Source: Eunapius fragilis
Lineage: Eukaryota; Porifera; Demospongiae; Spongillida; Spongillidae
Length of the DNA stretch: 64,000 nt
Reading direction: 5' to 3'
Assembly: GCA_963681505.1 (NCBI GenBank)
Contig: OY811976.1
Span: forward strand, 7,586,824 to 7,650,823
Both the position numbers and the translations under genes were made by a program. How positions within the stretch are numbered: position 1 is the first letter of the stretch; the number at the start of each line of letters is the position of its first letter. The notes beneath the pieces were generated by a model. It was given only the letters and a program-made list of their open reading frames with translations, did not search any database and was not told the origin of the DNA. Below, one piece after another: positions 44,323 to 54,243 of this stretch.

Positions 44323-46254
44323 AGTGGCTGGAAACCTTTTTTTTTTTTTTTTTCTGCGTGCATTTTTGGGTATAGTATAGGTGCATGTGTGATCTGCAGC
44401 AGTCTCTCTGGCTGGTAGCTTTTTGATGTGTTGCTGTATATGTATTAACCAAACTGCATCATTGTACATGTATGTATGTGTCGTTATAATTTATGCTGTA
44501 TGTTCCTATGTGGTGTATGCTAAGGTCACGTGCATGTGTCCCCGTGCCCTCCTGAGATACTAGTTGTAGTTGAGCAGTACACTTGCCTGGTTCTGTCTAT
44601 CAAAAAGAATATGCCCCGCTGTTGGATGGATATATGTTTGTAAATTGTAAGGCAATAATGAGTGGTGAAAACGATGAAAACAATCTCAAGAAAACAATGA
44701 ATGAAAACGTGGAACTCGCGGCCCCAGACCCATTTTTTCGCAGCGCTACGCCGCGCAGCGGTGATGTACAGTAATTCACCCGCTGCTGCGAATTCTGCTA
44801 AGTACATTTTCTGTGTCATTTCTTGAATATGGCAGTGCTATACGTTTCTCAAGGAGTGCGGTGTCAGTTGTGCATTGTGCATTGAGATAAGCACAATCCA
44901 ACCACACAACTTCCAGGAGCCTAGGCCACCGAAGAGTGCCAGCGAACAATTCAGTTAAGCGCGTGATGTCACTGATGTGTGTATAGCGTCATTTAGTTCC
45001 AGGTGATAAATATTTATACACTGACGGAGGCGGGATAGCCCTTATATACCTATAGAAGGAGTGTGTACCTATTGAAGGAGTGTACTTGATCATATCAATA
45101 TCGATAACTGAAGCTCGATTTGAAGTCGCCGCAGTCACAGCATGCTTGGGGGGAGTTCCAAATACGCCCTTGCACCATACTAAAAATGTCATTGCATTGA
45201 GAGTCTAATCGATGACCTCTGCTGGATCCATTTAGCCAGTGTGAAAAAAAAAATCCCCCATCGCTCTTCAGTATATCAATATTAATTAATAAATAATAAG
45301 CATGCATGCGTGTACTACTGATAAACACGTGCTAAGCTACATGCCTGCATGTGTGTAGTTGAGCGGACCACTGCGTGTCACTGTCGATCACCACATGCAG
45401 ACATTTGCAATCGCAATTGCATTATTTCTCAACCCAAGTTATAGTAAAAGGGATCCATCAAAATTGCGGAAAGGCAGCCGTAAAGCCTAAAGGAGGGGAG
45501 TATGACGTTGATATACTCTCACATGTGCCAAGCCACCAGTGCATGAAATGGGACAAAGGTAGGAAGATATATACAGAGTGATTTCACTACTTATAATTAA
45601 TTGATGATCAGGATCTTGATCATAATGACCATGATCAGGAACTTCAACAGGCTGCAGAGATATTATTTCTGGAACAGATATAAGGACAAGGTTGCAACAA
45701 GCACATACAGCTGAGCGCGAAGAATTGCCGGTACAACCAATCACAAACTTCCTCTTTTATTCGCTAGCTTGTTTAATTTGCAGACTGAAAATTCACGTGC
45801 ACGGAACAAACGGGAACAAACGGGACGTGATTTACCATTAAAAAGTGATGGACACATAACCAACACGGCACTACTGAAATAAAATAACCAGCCAGCATCG
45901 TAACAGCCAACGCCATGCCGCCGCCCCCCATGCAGAGGGCTTATCGCCGGGATACGTCACAGGTACAGATTAAGACAGACGCTATAAAAGCTATAGGGAT
46001 GGGCACATCATAGGCTATGAATGAGCGTTATATACGCAAAAAATGACGAGGACAGTTCGGCGGATTCTCCTCCCAATTTTTCTATTCAGTGTTACAAAAT
46101 GGTATAATCCACTGGTGAGATTTCAGACCTTAAGCAATTATAGTTACCGCTGAATTAGCAATGAACTATAAGGTTTTATGTCGAATTATAAATAAATTGC
46201 ATTTGATCCAGTATATGTAGACACAAAAAAGCAAACACAGCTTGTCCAGATCGT
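44323..46254. other. Intergenic stretch between NBR1 and the first CAAX gene
   Basis: No convincing coding frame. The NBR1 3' UTR begins here and has a poly-T run at about 44338-44354. Most of this stretch is conserved in copy 2 (54244-56229). Short frames differ between copies by frameshifting indels, which argues against coding. Confidence 0.5.
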
Positions 46255-46437
46255 TTACAGTATACAACAGTGGCTAGTGACGTACTCGTCGACGCACGAT
46301 TTACTGCCTCCGTATTCTGTATTGTGAACACTCGCCGCTGAATAATCCGGTTGTCCCTCTCGCTTGTCGCTGTAGTTTGCAGCACAGGAACCCGCCACAG
46401 CGTATTCCGCCTTCGTATCAACTGCAAAAGCGTCCAT
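46255..46437 (-). CDS. Small CAAX-box protein A1 (60 aa), novel family
   Basis: Single-exon frame starting MDAFAVDTKAEYAVAGSC, continuing AANYSDKREGQPDY, and ending SHCCIL-stop. The last four residues form a CaaX prenylation box; Leu at X predicts geranylgeranylation. I see no signal peptide or membrane segment, so a small soluble protein anchored to the cytosolic face of membranes is expected. It resembles Ggamma subunits only in size and CAAX; no NPF motif or Ggamma helix is evident. A TATA box (tataaaagg, minus strand about 46516-46507) lies about 70 bp upstream. An upstream in-frame ATG at 46449 exists, but the paralogues begin at MDA. The paralogue B1 lies 2 kb away on the opposite strand. 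Confidence 0.6.
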   Translation of the reverse strand: MDAFAVDTKAEYAVAGSCAANYSDKREGQPDYSAASVHNTEYGGSKSCVDEYVTSHCCIL

Positions 46438-46519
46438 TAATCTGATCAAATAATGCGTACTGAGTTAGATAATATATCCAAGTCTCAATCCAATCGCGAT
46501 GGGCCGCCTTTTATATTGA

Positions 46520-47287
46520 CAGAGAGTGTCAGCATGATTGCATTTATTCCCTGGAATGTAGCGGAAACGTGTTATATGCATCTGACGATGGTATTTGCGG
46601 CAATCAGTTTAATTATTTAGACGTATAGTACAGTTAATAAACCATCAGGAGCTATGTATGTATGCAAAATTGGATCAATTGCACAGAGATGCGCATTCAT
46701 TATTTTTGGTGCATGCCCTTCTATTCATGGTGCGTGCATGGCGGTATAGTGTAACTAGTGCAGGCAGTGGTATAGTGCACGGCGGGGGAGAGCCCGCCGC
46801 ATACATGTATAAGCAGCATATACACACGCACAGCTGTGAGGGCTCTGTTTACTTGGATCGGCTTATGCACTTGATTTCCTTGAATGGGGCGGTGTGATAC
46901 TTGAAAGGCACTTTATGTTCTTCTGTTTTTGTGAAAAATAAATAAATCATAATAGCGAGGTAACACGTACTTAGGATATGAGTCAATTATACAGCAACAC
47001 CCTCGCCCATGTTGCTGTACATGTTTGGCATAGTGCCATCCATGCACGCACTGAGAAAAGCATCATCAACCATGCGTGCTTTGTTCATCTGCTTAGCCCG
47101 AAATGGAAATATCTTTAAAGCGCTGGTTATCAAGCGCAGTATTAACTTCCTGTAGGATCGAAGTCATCGCCTCATATGGCTATAATTAGTATAATATACA
47201 TGTAGCTAGACCGCCACACCTGCCTAAGGTATGGCAATTATCTGCGCATGAGAGACCCTCAAGCCATATACGCGTGTGGCGGTGTGC
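46520..47287. other. Spacer between the two CAAX genes, copy 1
   Basis: Non-coding by inspection, conserved in copy 2 at about 56520-57300. It contains the upstream regions of both CAAX genes; the A gene TATA is at its left edge. Confidence 0.4.
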
Positions 47288-47730
47288 AGCGGCGGATACA
47301 GGTTTTGGGGGGGGGGGGGGCACGGATGGTGGGTGTGGCTGGGGGTGGGGTCGGCTTCTGGCCCGATACGAAAAGCGGGGGGGGGGGGGGGGTGCTGTCG
47401 GTTTATGGCCCGATACGAGGAGCGGGGGGGGGGGGGGGGGGGTGCTGTCGGATTCTGGCCAAAACGAAGAGCGGGGGGGGGGGGGGGGGGGGGTGCTGTC
47501 GGTTTCTGGCCCCATACGAAGGGCGGGGGGAGGGGGGAGTATGATCGCGTATCGGGGGGCCCGGGATATAGTACAGTAGTAGAGTTCATGCGTGCGGATA
47601 TCAATAGACAGCGCAATCGTGCAGCTATATTATAAAATGGGGCCCGAAAAGTTATGAATTTATAAATGAAGGGGGGGGGGGGGGGGGGGGGGGGCACGTG
47701 CCCCGAGTGCCCCCCCCCTGGATCCGCCGC
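47288..47730. mobile_element. Poly-G MITE (CAGCGGCGGATACAGG), insertion specific to copy 1
   Basis: Left terminus cagcggcggatacagg and right terminus cctggatccgccgctg are inverted, and GTGTG flanks both sides. Copy 2 of the duplication preserves the empty site (ggcggtgtatgtgtcgatcg), proving insertion after the duplication and a 5 bp target duplication. The interior has four direct repeats, each a poly-G run, tgctgtcggttt, tggcccgatacg and aaaagcg. Sister copies: 18136 and, with different termini, 8606. Confidence 0.9.
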
Positions 47731-47804
47731 TGGTGTGTGTGTCGATCGAGTCCATGGCACGCTTCTAATAATAATATAATAATAATAATTATTATTATTA
47801 CATG

Positions 47805-48382
47805 GGTACAATCTTAAACATAGCCTATATAGTTTAATGTTAATTCAAATGCATCTGGTGAGGATGACAGTGGCATTGGCCCTCACAAGATGGAGGTTGA
47901 GTCTGCCATAGATGTCTCTAAGTACAGCTGACTTGGGCCTGCATGTGAGAGTGCATGGCAAGCCGAGAAGCCAACTTCACAGCTTCATTTCCCATGCACC
48001 ATATATTAAGTCTCTGCTACCAGGGGAATACATGCACAACCAGCCGAGTTCTTTACATTTTGCATCATTGACCCTGTGCTTTCTGCCTTCAGTGGCGAGG
48101 GCAGCTGATCCTGCAGACACTCCAGCTTCCATAAGCGTGTTAAGCGGAGAGGTTACAGAGATATCAAAGGCAGCTGTCTTGCCTGTTGTCCAGTCAGTCA
48201 ACAGAAGGTCAGCAGGACGGGTGTGGCTATGATCGGCTGTGAGGTCATTGCCAGCTTCCACTTGGATGCCAAGATGGGCCCGGTGGCATGTTTCAGCCAG
48301 AACATCACGAAGGGTGTTGTGTCGAATCACCACATCACCACCACGCTTAAAAGTGGTGGCATAATAATAATTATTATTATAT
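47805..48382 (-). mobile_element. Retroelement-like C-terminal fragment inserted in copy 1
   Basis: Absent from copy 2, which reads straight from attattattacatg into agccccaccc. The insert lies between two (AAT)n(ATT)n hairpin-like microsatellites. Its minus strand encodes 118 codons: MVIRHNTLRDVLAETCHRAH, RPADLLLTDWTTGKTAAFDI, VTSPLNTLMEAG and KHRVNDAKCKELGW. This resembles the C-terminal tail seen next to reverse transcriptases in invertebrate repeats, with a possible PD-(D/E)xK-like pattern. I am not certain of the family. It now sits just upstream of CAAX gene B1 and may have displaced its promoter. Confidence 0.5.
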
Positions 48383-48447
48383 CGAGTCCCACCACTTCGT
48401 GTTGGATCGCGACTAAAGTTCCGTGCTCGATTACATCACAACCCTTC

Positions 48448-48621
48448 ATGGACGCTGTCACTGCCGATACGAGAGTGGAATACGCGACGGCCGATTCCTG
48501 TGTTGCTAACTCCAGCGACAAGCGAGAGGGTCAGCAGGATTACGCAGCGGCAAACGGAGAATACGGAAGTCGTACACCGGGCGACAAGCCGCTCGACGTT
48601 CAGCATTGCTGCATACTGTGA
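48448..48621 (+). CDS. Small CAAX-box protein B1 (57 aa), novel family
   Basis: Frame MDAVTADTRVEYATADSC, then VANSSDKREGQQDYAAANGE, ending DVQHCCIL-stop. It is a clear paralogue of protein A1 (shared MDA start, EYA, SC.AN, SDKREGQ.DY, C-terminal HCCIL), but on the opposite strand. The CCIL CaaX box predicts geranylgeranylation. No intron is needed, and no TATA is evident immediately upstream because of a copy-1-specific insertion ending about 65 bp before the ATG. Compared with copy 2 (B2) there are five amino acid changes and no silent change. Confidence 0.6.
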   Translation: MDAVTADTRVEYATADSCVANSSDKREGQQDYAAANGEYGSRTPGDKPLDVQHCCIL

Positions 48622-48908
48622 TCTTGGTGGTGAGCAGCAATGTCAGGCTACACGTCAGGTGATTTGATTTGTTCAGTTCAAGTTTGCCCAGATGTATATA
48701 GCTACTTATATGCATGTGTATATGCACTGACGTGCATGAAAAAAAAAAAAAACATCATTTACAGTATTTATATTTATATCCGACAAAAAAATGCCGACCA
48801 AGAGTGTGACACATTATATATAGCTCGCGGATCGTTATACGTTATACATGAGCTAATATGGTTTCCTACCTCCAGCGCAGGGAGCATTTAAACGGTACTG
48901 ACAGCCGG
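48622..48908. other. 3' flank of CAAX gene B1 to the duplication edge
   Basis: AT-rich with an A-run at 48739-48751. It is conserved in copy 2 (57631-57917) and ends at the CCGG where the Ginger-like element begins. Confidence 0.5.
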
Positions 48909-49069
48909 TGTCACGTAAAATTGGGGATCCCATAAAATTGGGGACCCCTCGTCCCCAATTTCCCGGAAAATTGGGGACCCCAGCGTTAAATTAGGGATCC
49001 CTTTATAAATCACAATGCGCATGTGCATGAAGCACGTTCATTTTTTGTCACCTCTTGGAGAGCAACGCA

Positions 49070-50784
49070 ATGGATATGAAAGACGGTCGTTTCAGCTACA
49101 GGGAAATCTTTACCTACCTTTTAGACAGCAAGTACCCATCTGGCTTCTGCAAGGCAGATAAGTTGGCTTTACGAAAGAGAGCCAAGTTTTTCGAAGCAAA
49201 GGGTTCTGACCTTTACTACATTGGTCGAGGTGAGAACGTGTATACTTGTAAAGTCTTGTAAATACTTTACTTCTCGTGCGTGAACACTAGACAAAACTGA
49301 TCATGGTGCCAGCCCGCTAGTTGTGGAGGATAGGGAGCAACGGCGAAGAATCGTATCGATTACCCACGAGGATGGTCATTTTGGTGTGAATAGAACTTAT
49401 GACACAATAGCTGCAAAATACTATTGGCCTGGCCTTTTCATGGATGTAAAACAGCAAGTAATATACTATCGCTGCTTTATAGACGCACGATTTATCACCG
49501 TATTTTGCTCTTTAGGTGACTGCTTGTGATCGCTGTCAGAGGATGAATAAGAAGTTAAAAATGTCTACAACAGAACTCCATCCCATTCCCGTTAAGGCTC
49601 AGATATGGTGCCAAGTTGGAATGGACCTTATTGGGCCATTGTTAGTAACACCACGTGGTAATAAGTACATTATTACGTTGACGGACTATTTTTCTAAGTG
49701 GGTTGAAGCAATGGCGCTTCCTGACAAATCAGCATATGGAGTAGCTAGATTTATGTATTCTGTGAGTTTCTAGATATGCAAATTAGGTTCCTTATTATGT
49801 TTCATTTTCAGACGATTTGTCGATTTGGAGCACCTGAAATTGTGATAACGGACCAAGGGATCAGAGAATTTGTTAATGAATTGATGAAAGAGCTGTACCT
49901 GATAACCAAGACTCAGCATAGAATTACTAGTGCTTATCATCCTCAGGTATTCATTTAGTTTTTAATGTAAAATTGCACATTGGGTTTGTAAAGTGTAAGA
50001 GTGTCCTTGGGAATCAGAGGAAGATTAAGTAGTTAGTGTCATTAATTCGTCATTACTATAGACATTCCTATAATCCAATAAGTTTTGAAACTTGCACATA
50101 TAGTGCAAATATTGTGCTATACTATGTAGTGCCCCGTAATGTACTAATGAAGCAAGCTGCTATATGTATATGGGTCAATGTTTGTAACTTATTGCACTAT
50201 ATACTCAGACCAATGGGCTCACAGAACGATTTAATAAAACATTGTTGAGAAACCTATGCAAATTGACAGATGATGACAAAAGCAACTGGGATTTGAAGTT
50301 AGAAACAGTACTAATGGGATACAGATGCTCTCGTCACGAAACAATTAAACGATCCCCATATTACATGTTGTTTCAAAAGGAGATGCGTTTACCCATTGAT
50401 AGTGAAGTGATACCACCTCAAAACTTATATTCTTTAAACTCTGAGAATGAAGTTCAAGAAGTTATCCAGGTGCTGTTAGAAAGTAGAGGTAAATTGTTTG
50501 ATAAAACAAGCTTGAATATTTCAGAGTCTCAGAGGGAACAGAAGTAGGTGTATGACAGGAAACATCGGTCTACTATACTGTCTTTTAATACAATGGTTTT
50601 AACGGAAAATTCATGTCAGAAACAGCGCAAGGGAGGGAAAATGGACGACCGTTACACTGGTCCATATTTCATTAATAGACATGTGGGAAAAGGGGTTTAT
50701 GAGCTCAGAAATGCACATGATAAAATTTTAAAGAAAATGGTAAATATCAATAGATTGAAGAGTACACTTGCAGCAAAGACATAG
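49070..50784 (+). pseudogene. Ginger-type integrase transposase
   Basis: Exons 49070-49229, 49291-49457, 49516-49761, 49812-49946 and 50209-50784 join in phase with GT-AG introns. An HHCC zinc-binding region is visible (SITHEDGHFGVNRTYD.. and TACDRCQRMNKK). The DDE catalytic core shows GMDLIGPLLVTPRGNKY (first D), EIVITDQGIREFV (second D) and HPQTNGLTERFNKTL (E). A GPY/F module follows (DDRYTGPYFINRHVGKGVYE). This is the Ty3-integrase-related transposase type of Ginger/GIN elements, which cut and paste DNA. A single in-frame TAG (50545-50547, after SESQREQK) breaks an otherwise intact frame, and the catalytic residues are all present. The host gene GIN1 derives from this type. Confidence 0.8.
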
Positions 50785-50799
50785 AAGGTTCTAGTGATG

Positions 50800-52302
50800 A
50801 CAAAGCAAAAGGAGAACATGAAGAGTTTAATCAGGAAGAACTTTTAAAACAGCTCCATTCACCAAACCTTATGCGCCTATGGAGAACTGGAGCATCAGAA
50901 CTTTTGTACAGCACAGAGGAAGATGATTACTTTGATGTAAGTGTGCATATGTTTGATGTGTTTTTTAATTACAAGTGTATATCTTTTTATCAGCCAGAAT
51001 ATCTGGATTTGCAAGGCAATGAATTTGCACTAAGCAAAGACCTCATGGTGTATCAGTCTGTGGACACAGTATCGGACCTTCTCAGGTAAAGAACCGCTAA
51101 GAGAAGTTTATGATGGCGATTTCATCATTGTTGATGATGACCTTTATGATGATTTTAAGTTATTTAAAAAAGAATGGTGAATCATTTGAGCACTGTATTG
51201 TTGAGGCAGTTGATATTCTTAAATATTGGAGCAGATCAATTATGAAAGAGATGAAAGCAGTTCACATCATAGGGAAAACATTTTTTCTGATGTCTCCATT
51301 GGAGTTAGATGAATTCTGTAGTTGGGTCTTTGCAACAAGAAAGCAGAAGTTCACTCTGCAAGGTATGTAAATGTTATAATACTAAATGATTTGTTTTACA
51401 TATCATTACTTCATTGACTACAGGTATACTAAAGAAGTTACCTCAAGAAGAACATGTATTTCATACACCTACTGAACTTTCAAACGAACATGAACTGGAT
51501 GCACCTACTGATGAACTTCCAGAAGGACATGTATTTGATGCATCTTCTGATGAACTAAAGAAGAGATGGTATGATAGCTTGTGGTTAGAAGTAGATGATA
51601 TAAAACTGAACCAAACACAAAAGGATATACTGTCATCTACTGGATGGTTGGATGATAAGATTGTTAATGCTGCTCAATCATTGCTTCGTAAGCAGTTTGG
51701 TTTAGCAGGGCTTCAGAACACCACATTGGGATACACTTTAACATATGACATAATGCGCAAACAATTTGTTCAGATCTTGCACAACGGACAAGATCACTGG
51801 CTAACAGTTTCAACCATTGGGTTGCAGTCATCCTACATTAACATATTTGACAGTATGTATTCCACTTTGTCAAGCTTTTGTAAAGATCAAATTTGTGCTT
51901 TACTATTTGCCAATGACAAAGTAATTAATGTTCAATTTATTGATGTAGATAAGCAGGAAAATACATGATTGTGGTCTGTATGCTATTGCATATGCTACAA
52001 GTGTGTGTCATGGTGATGATGTTTCTCAAATGAAGTATAACTGTGCTGAAATGAGACCACATTTGATGCACTGCCTTGATGCAGGCATTATAACCCGATT
52101 TCCAAGCACACACAGAATAAACGGACTCACGTTGGCTGAAGAAGGTATTCCTGTTTACTGTTATTGCAGAACAACACAAGAGGAAAATATGATTCAATGT
52201 CGCAATTGTAAGGAATGGTTTCACTTGAAATGTGACCGTTCAATATCCAGGAAAAACTGGAAAAAGCCCAACTATTCATGGCTCTGCAGAAACTGTTTAT
52301 AG
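50800..52302 (+). pseudogene. Ulp1-like cysteine protease and PHD finger ORF of the Ginger-like element
   Basis: Acidic segments (SKDIEGSSDDKAKGEHEEFN, about 50775-50835; STEEDDYFD) and a region around DEFCSWVFATRKQKFTLQ (about 51305-51360) precede the protease. At 51414-51960 are GWLDDKIVNAAQSLLRKQF, GQDHWLTVSTIG (catalytic His), INIFDSMYSTL (Asp) and VQFIDVDKQ (Gln). After a one-base frameshift at about 51958, HDCGLYAIAYATSVCHGDD supplies the catalytic Cys. This His-Asp-Gln-Cys order is that of C48 (Ulp1/SENP) proteases. A PHD finger closes the protein (YCYCRTTQEENMIQC, CKEWFHLKC, WLCRNC; stop at 52302). Frameshifts make it a pseudogene. It may be fused to, or separate from, the transposase. 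Confidence 0.7.
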
Positions 52303-52893
52303 GTGCATGCAATTTCGTGCATACTATTAGTGTATTGCGCATCACATTTTATATGCTTGTGCTTCAGAAAATGCATGGGATAGTTCAGATCCTCAAGATG
52401 ATACAATTGGGTTTTACATATTCGATTACGAGCTTGAATTCATGACATAATAACTAATAAAAATTGGTCTGTCTGGCTCTATCATAATATAATCGAGCTG
52501 TGTATTAAGCAGCAATCTCGCTTGTCTCTATCGACTCATCTACTCTGTATTGAGCATACCTCACCTGAAAAAGCACCAGCTAAAGCAACTTTATATTAAA
52601 TGGAGAAATTGGTGTTATCGTGAGATTGTGGTACGCTCGCATACATAAGGCGAGTTAGTGCGTAGGAATGATGTTGACAGGCCGGGGGGTCCCTAGTTTC
52701 ACGAAGGGATCCCCAAATTTCCAGAAATATAGGGACGGGGGGGTCCCCAATTTACCGAAAAAGAAGATTTTCAAACAGAATCATCTGTTGCATATACATG
52801 TACAACACAGGCTTAGTGTAATCTGATTAGCCTTTTTTAGTTCAATTTTTAATTGCCCCCCCCCCCCCACCTTGTTTGATCCCTTGTCCCCAG

Positions 52894-54243
52894 ACCTTGA
52901 TAAGCCATGTGATGACCAGCACGAAGAAAGTGACGATGAGTTTGTAGTGGTCATATCAGATTGCTTTAACCTGGAGGTGCCCCTTCCCGAGCTGACGTCT
53001 CTACGCAGTACCCGGGATGGGGAGGAGGAGCCAGTCGGACGGGAGAGCAGTACTTCCGTGCCTCTAAATGATGCCCCCCATGGATCAGTCGTCGCGGGCG
53101 AGGATTGCGGTGCTGTGAGCAGGGGTGATCGAGGAGATGGATTGATGATTGCAGGTGATAAGGGGTGTGATGGTGGTGATGGTGCAGATAGTGACGACAG
53201 GTGCGGTGATAACAAGAGCAGTGGTGGGTGTGATGATGACGGGTGTGATGATAACGGGTGTGGTGATGATGGGTGTGGTGATGATGGGTGTGGTGATGAT
53301 GGTTGTGGTGATGATGGGTGTGGATCAGTTGATGACAGTGATGCTGTCGGTGGTGGCGCTTCTGGTGACCCTGTGCTACAAGGCGGAGCCCCAGGTTCAG
53401 GTGATCGAAAGCCCCTCCCACCTAATAATGCTCGCATGGGTTCTAAGTTCACCCTGCAAAACATGACTTTGCAGAGGGTCATTGATGCTCGCATAAAGAA
53501 TCCGCTTACCATAGCAACGGCTGCCATCCACTCAGCTGCAGATTTTGTGTCAACCGGCATCCACTTCAAGTCCACCAGCACACCCTCATCAGGTGGTCCC
53601 AGCTCCACAACTGCACCCCCTGCAGGAGATGATGAGGAAAAGTTTGAAGTAAGTCTTTTTTAGGCAGGATGATGATAGAGCCTGTAGATTTGTATATGCA
53701 TATAACGTGGTAGCAGTACTCAGCTGAAGTAGGTAGGTTTTGTGATCTGTGCGCCCATGTTGGGCGTTGCAACTAGATAATGCATGTGGGTAAGGTGTTC
53801 GGGGGGGGGGGGGGGGGTGGTATGGGGAAGTGTTGTGGATAGGAAAGTGCAGTTCTGCATTGATAAGCATGGCACCTTCACAGGATGCTCCAGAGCCCTC
53901 TGAGACCAGTCCCCAGGCTACCACCCCGCCAATGCCCCAGGCTATCACCCCGCCTATGCCCCCCGTTGCTGCCCCCTCAAACTCCACCTACCCTCAGGCA
54001 CCGCACGTCGCCCCGTACCTTGACAGAGACGTGTCCCGGTTCCTGCCCTCAACGACGCCCACTTGGCAACAGCCAAAGTGGACCGGCCCGCCAACTCTCG
54101 CCACCCCGATGGACCAACTGATAGGGATGGGATTTGCCAACAGGGAGCTGAACAACAGTCTGCTTGCCAAGCATAATAACAACATCCAGGCAGTGCTGAA
54201 TGAGCTGTTGGATGAGAGAAACAGCGAGGCTGTGCGTGTGTGA
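52894..54243 (+). CDS. Orphan NBR1 3' copy: LIR exon plus UBA exon
   Basis: Exons 52894-53648 and 53884-54243 duplicate NBR1 exons 11 and 12, with the same acceptor (cccag), donor (gtaagt) and stop codon. The LIR reads SDDEFVVVISDCF (P to S after the core), the GCGDD array is two units shorter, and the UBA is nearly identical (PMDQLIGMGFANRELNN). No upstream NBR1 exons lie beside it. Both frames are fully open with mostly silent or conservative changes. It might be spliced to NBR1 exon 10 by read-through (skipping copy 1 exons), to Ginger exons, or be non-functional. Confidence 0.6.

Larger units (their letters stand above)
42822..48908. repeat. Segmental duplication, copy 1
   Basis: Begins aagaagattttcaaacagaa in NBR1 intron 10 and ends gacagccgg. 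It is colinear and highly similar to 52761-57917. It contains NBR1 exons 11-12, downstream non-coding DNA, and two small CAAX-protein genes (46437-46255 minus; 48448-48621 plus). It differs from copy 2 by two insertions (47288-47730 MITE; about 47805-48382 retroelement-like fragment), two extra 15 bp repeats in exon 11, and scattered substitutions and small indels. Confidence 0.95.
48909..52757 (+). mobile_element. Ginger-like DNA transposon at the duplication junction
   Basis: The left end reads CCGG then TGTCACGTAAAATTGGGGA; Ginger elements start TGTNR and target CCGG. Subterminal repeats of 'aaaattggggacccc' follow (48916-49000). The right end carries the inverted equivalent (tccccaatttaccg at about 52744-52757) but lacks the outermost ~5 bp and any second CCGG, running directly into copy 2 of the segmental duplication. 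Inside are an intron-containing integrase-type transposase gene and Ulp1-like protease and PHD-finger coding sequence, all on the plus strand. Confidence 0.8.

Noticed and set aside
44526..44819. Minus-strand 97-codon frame in the NBR1 3' flank
   Set aside because: The equivalent frame in copy 2 is shifted and different, so it is not conserved as protein.
46255..48621. CAAX genes as G-protein gamma subunits
   Set aside because: Size and C-terminal CAAX fit, but no NPF motif or Ggamma-like helix is seen.
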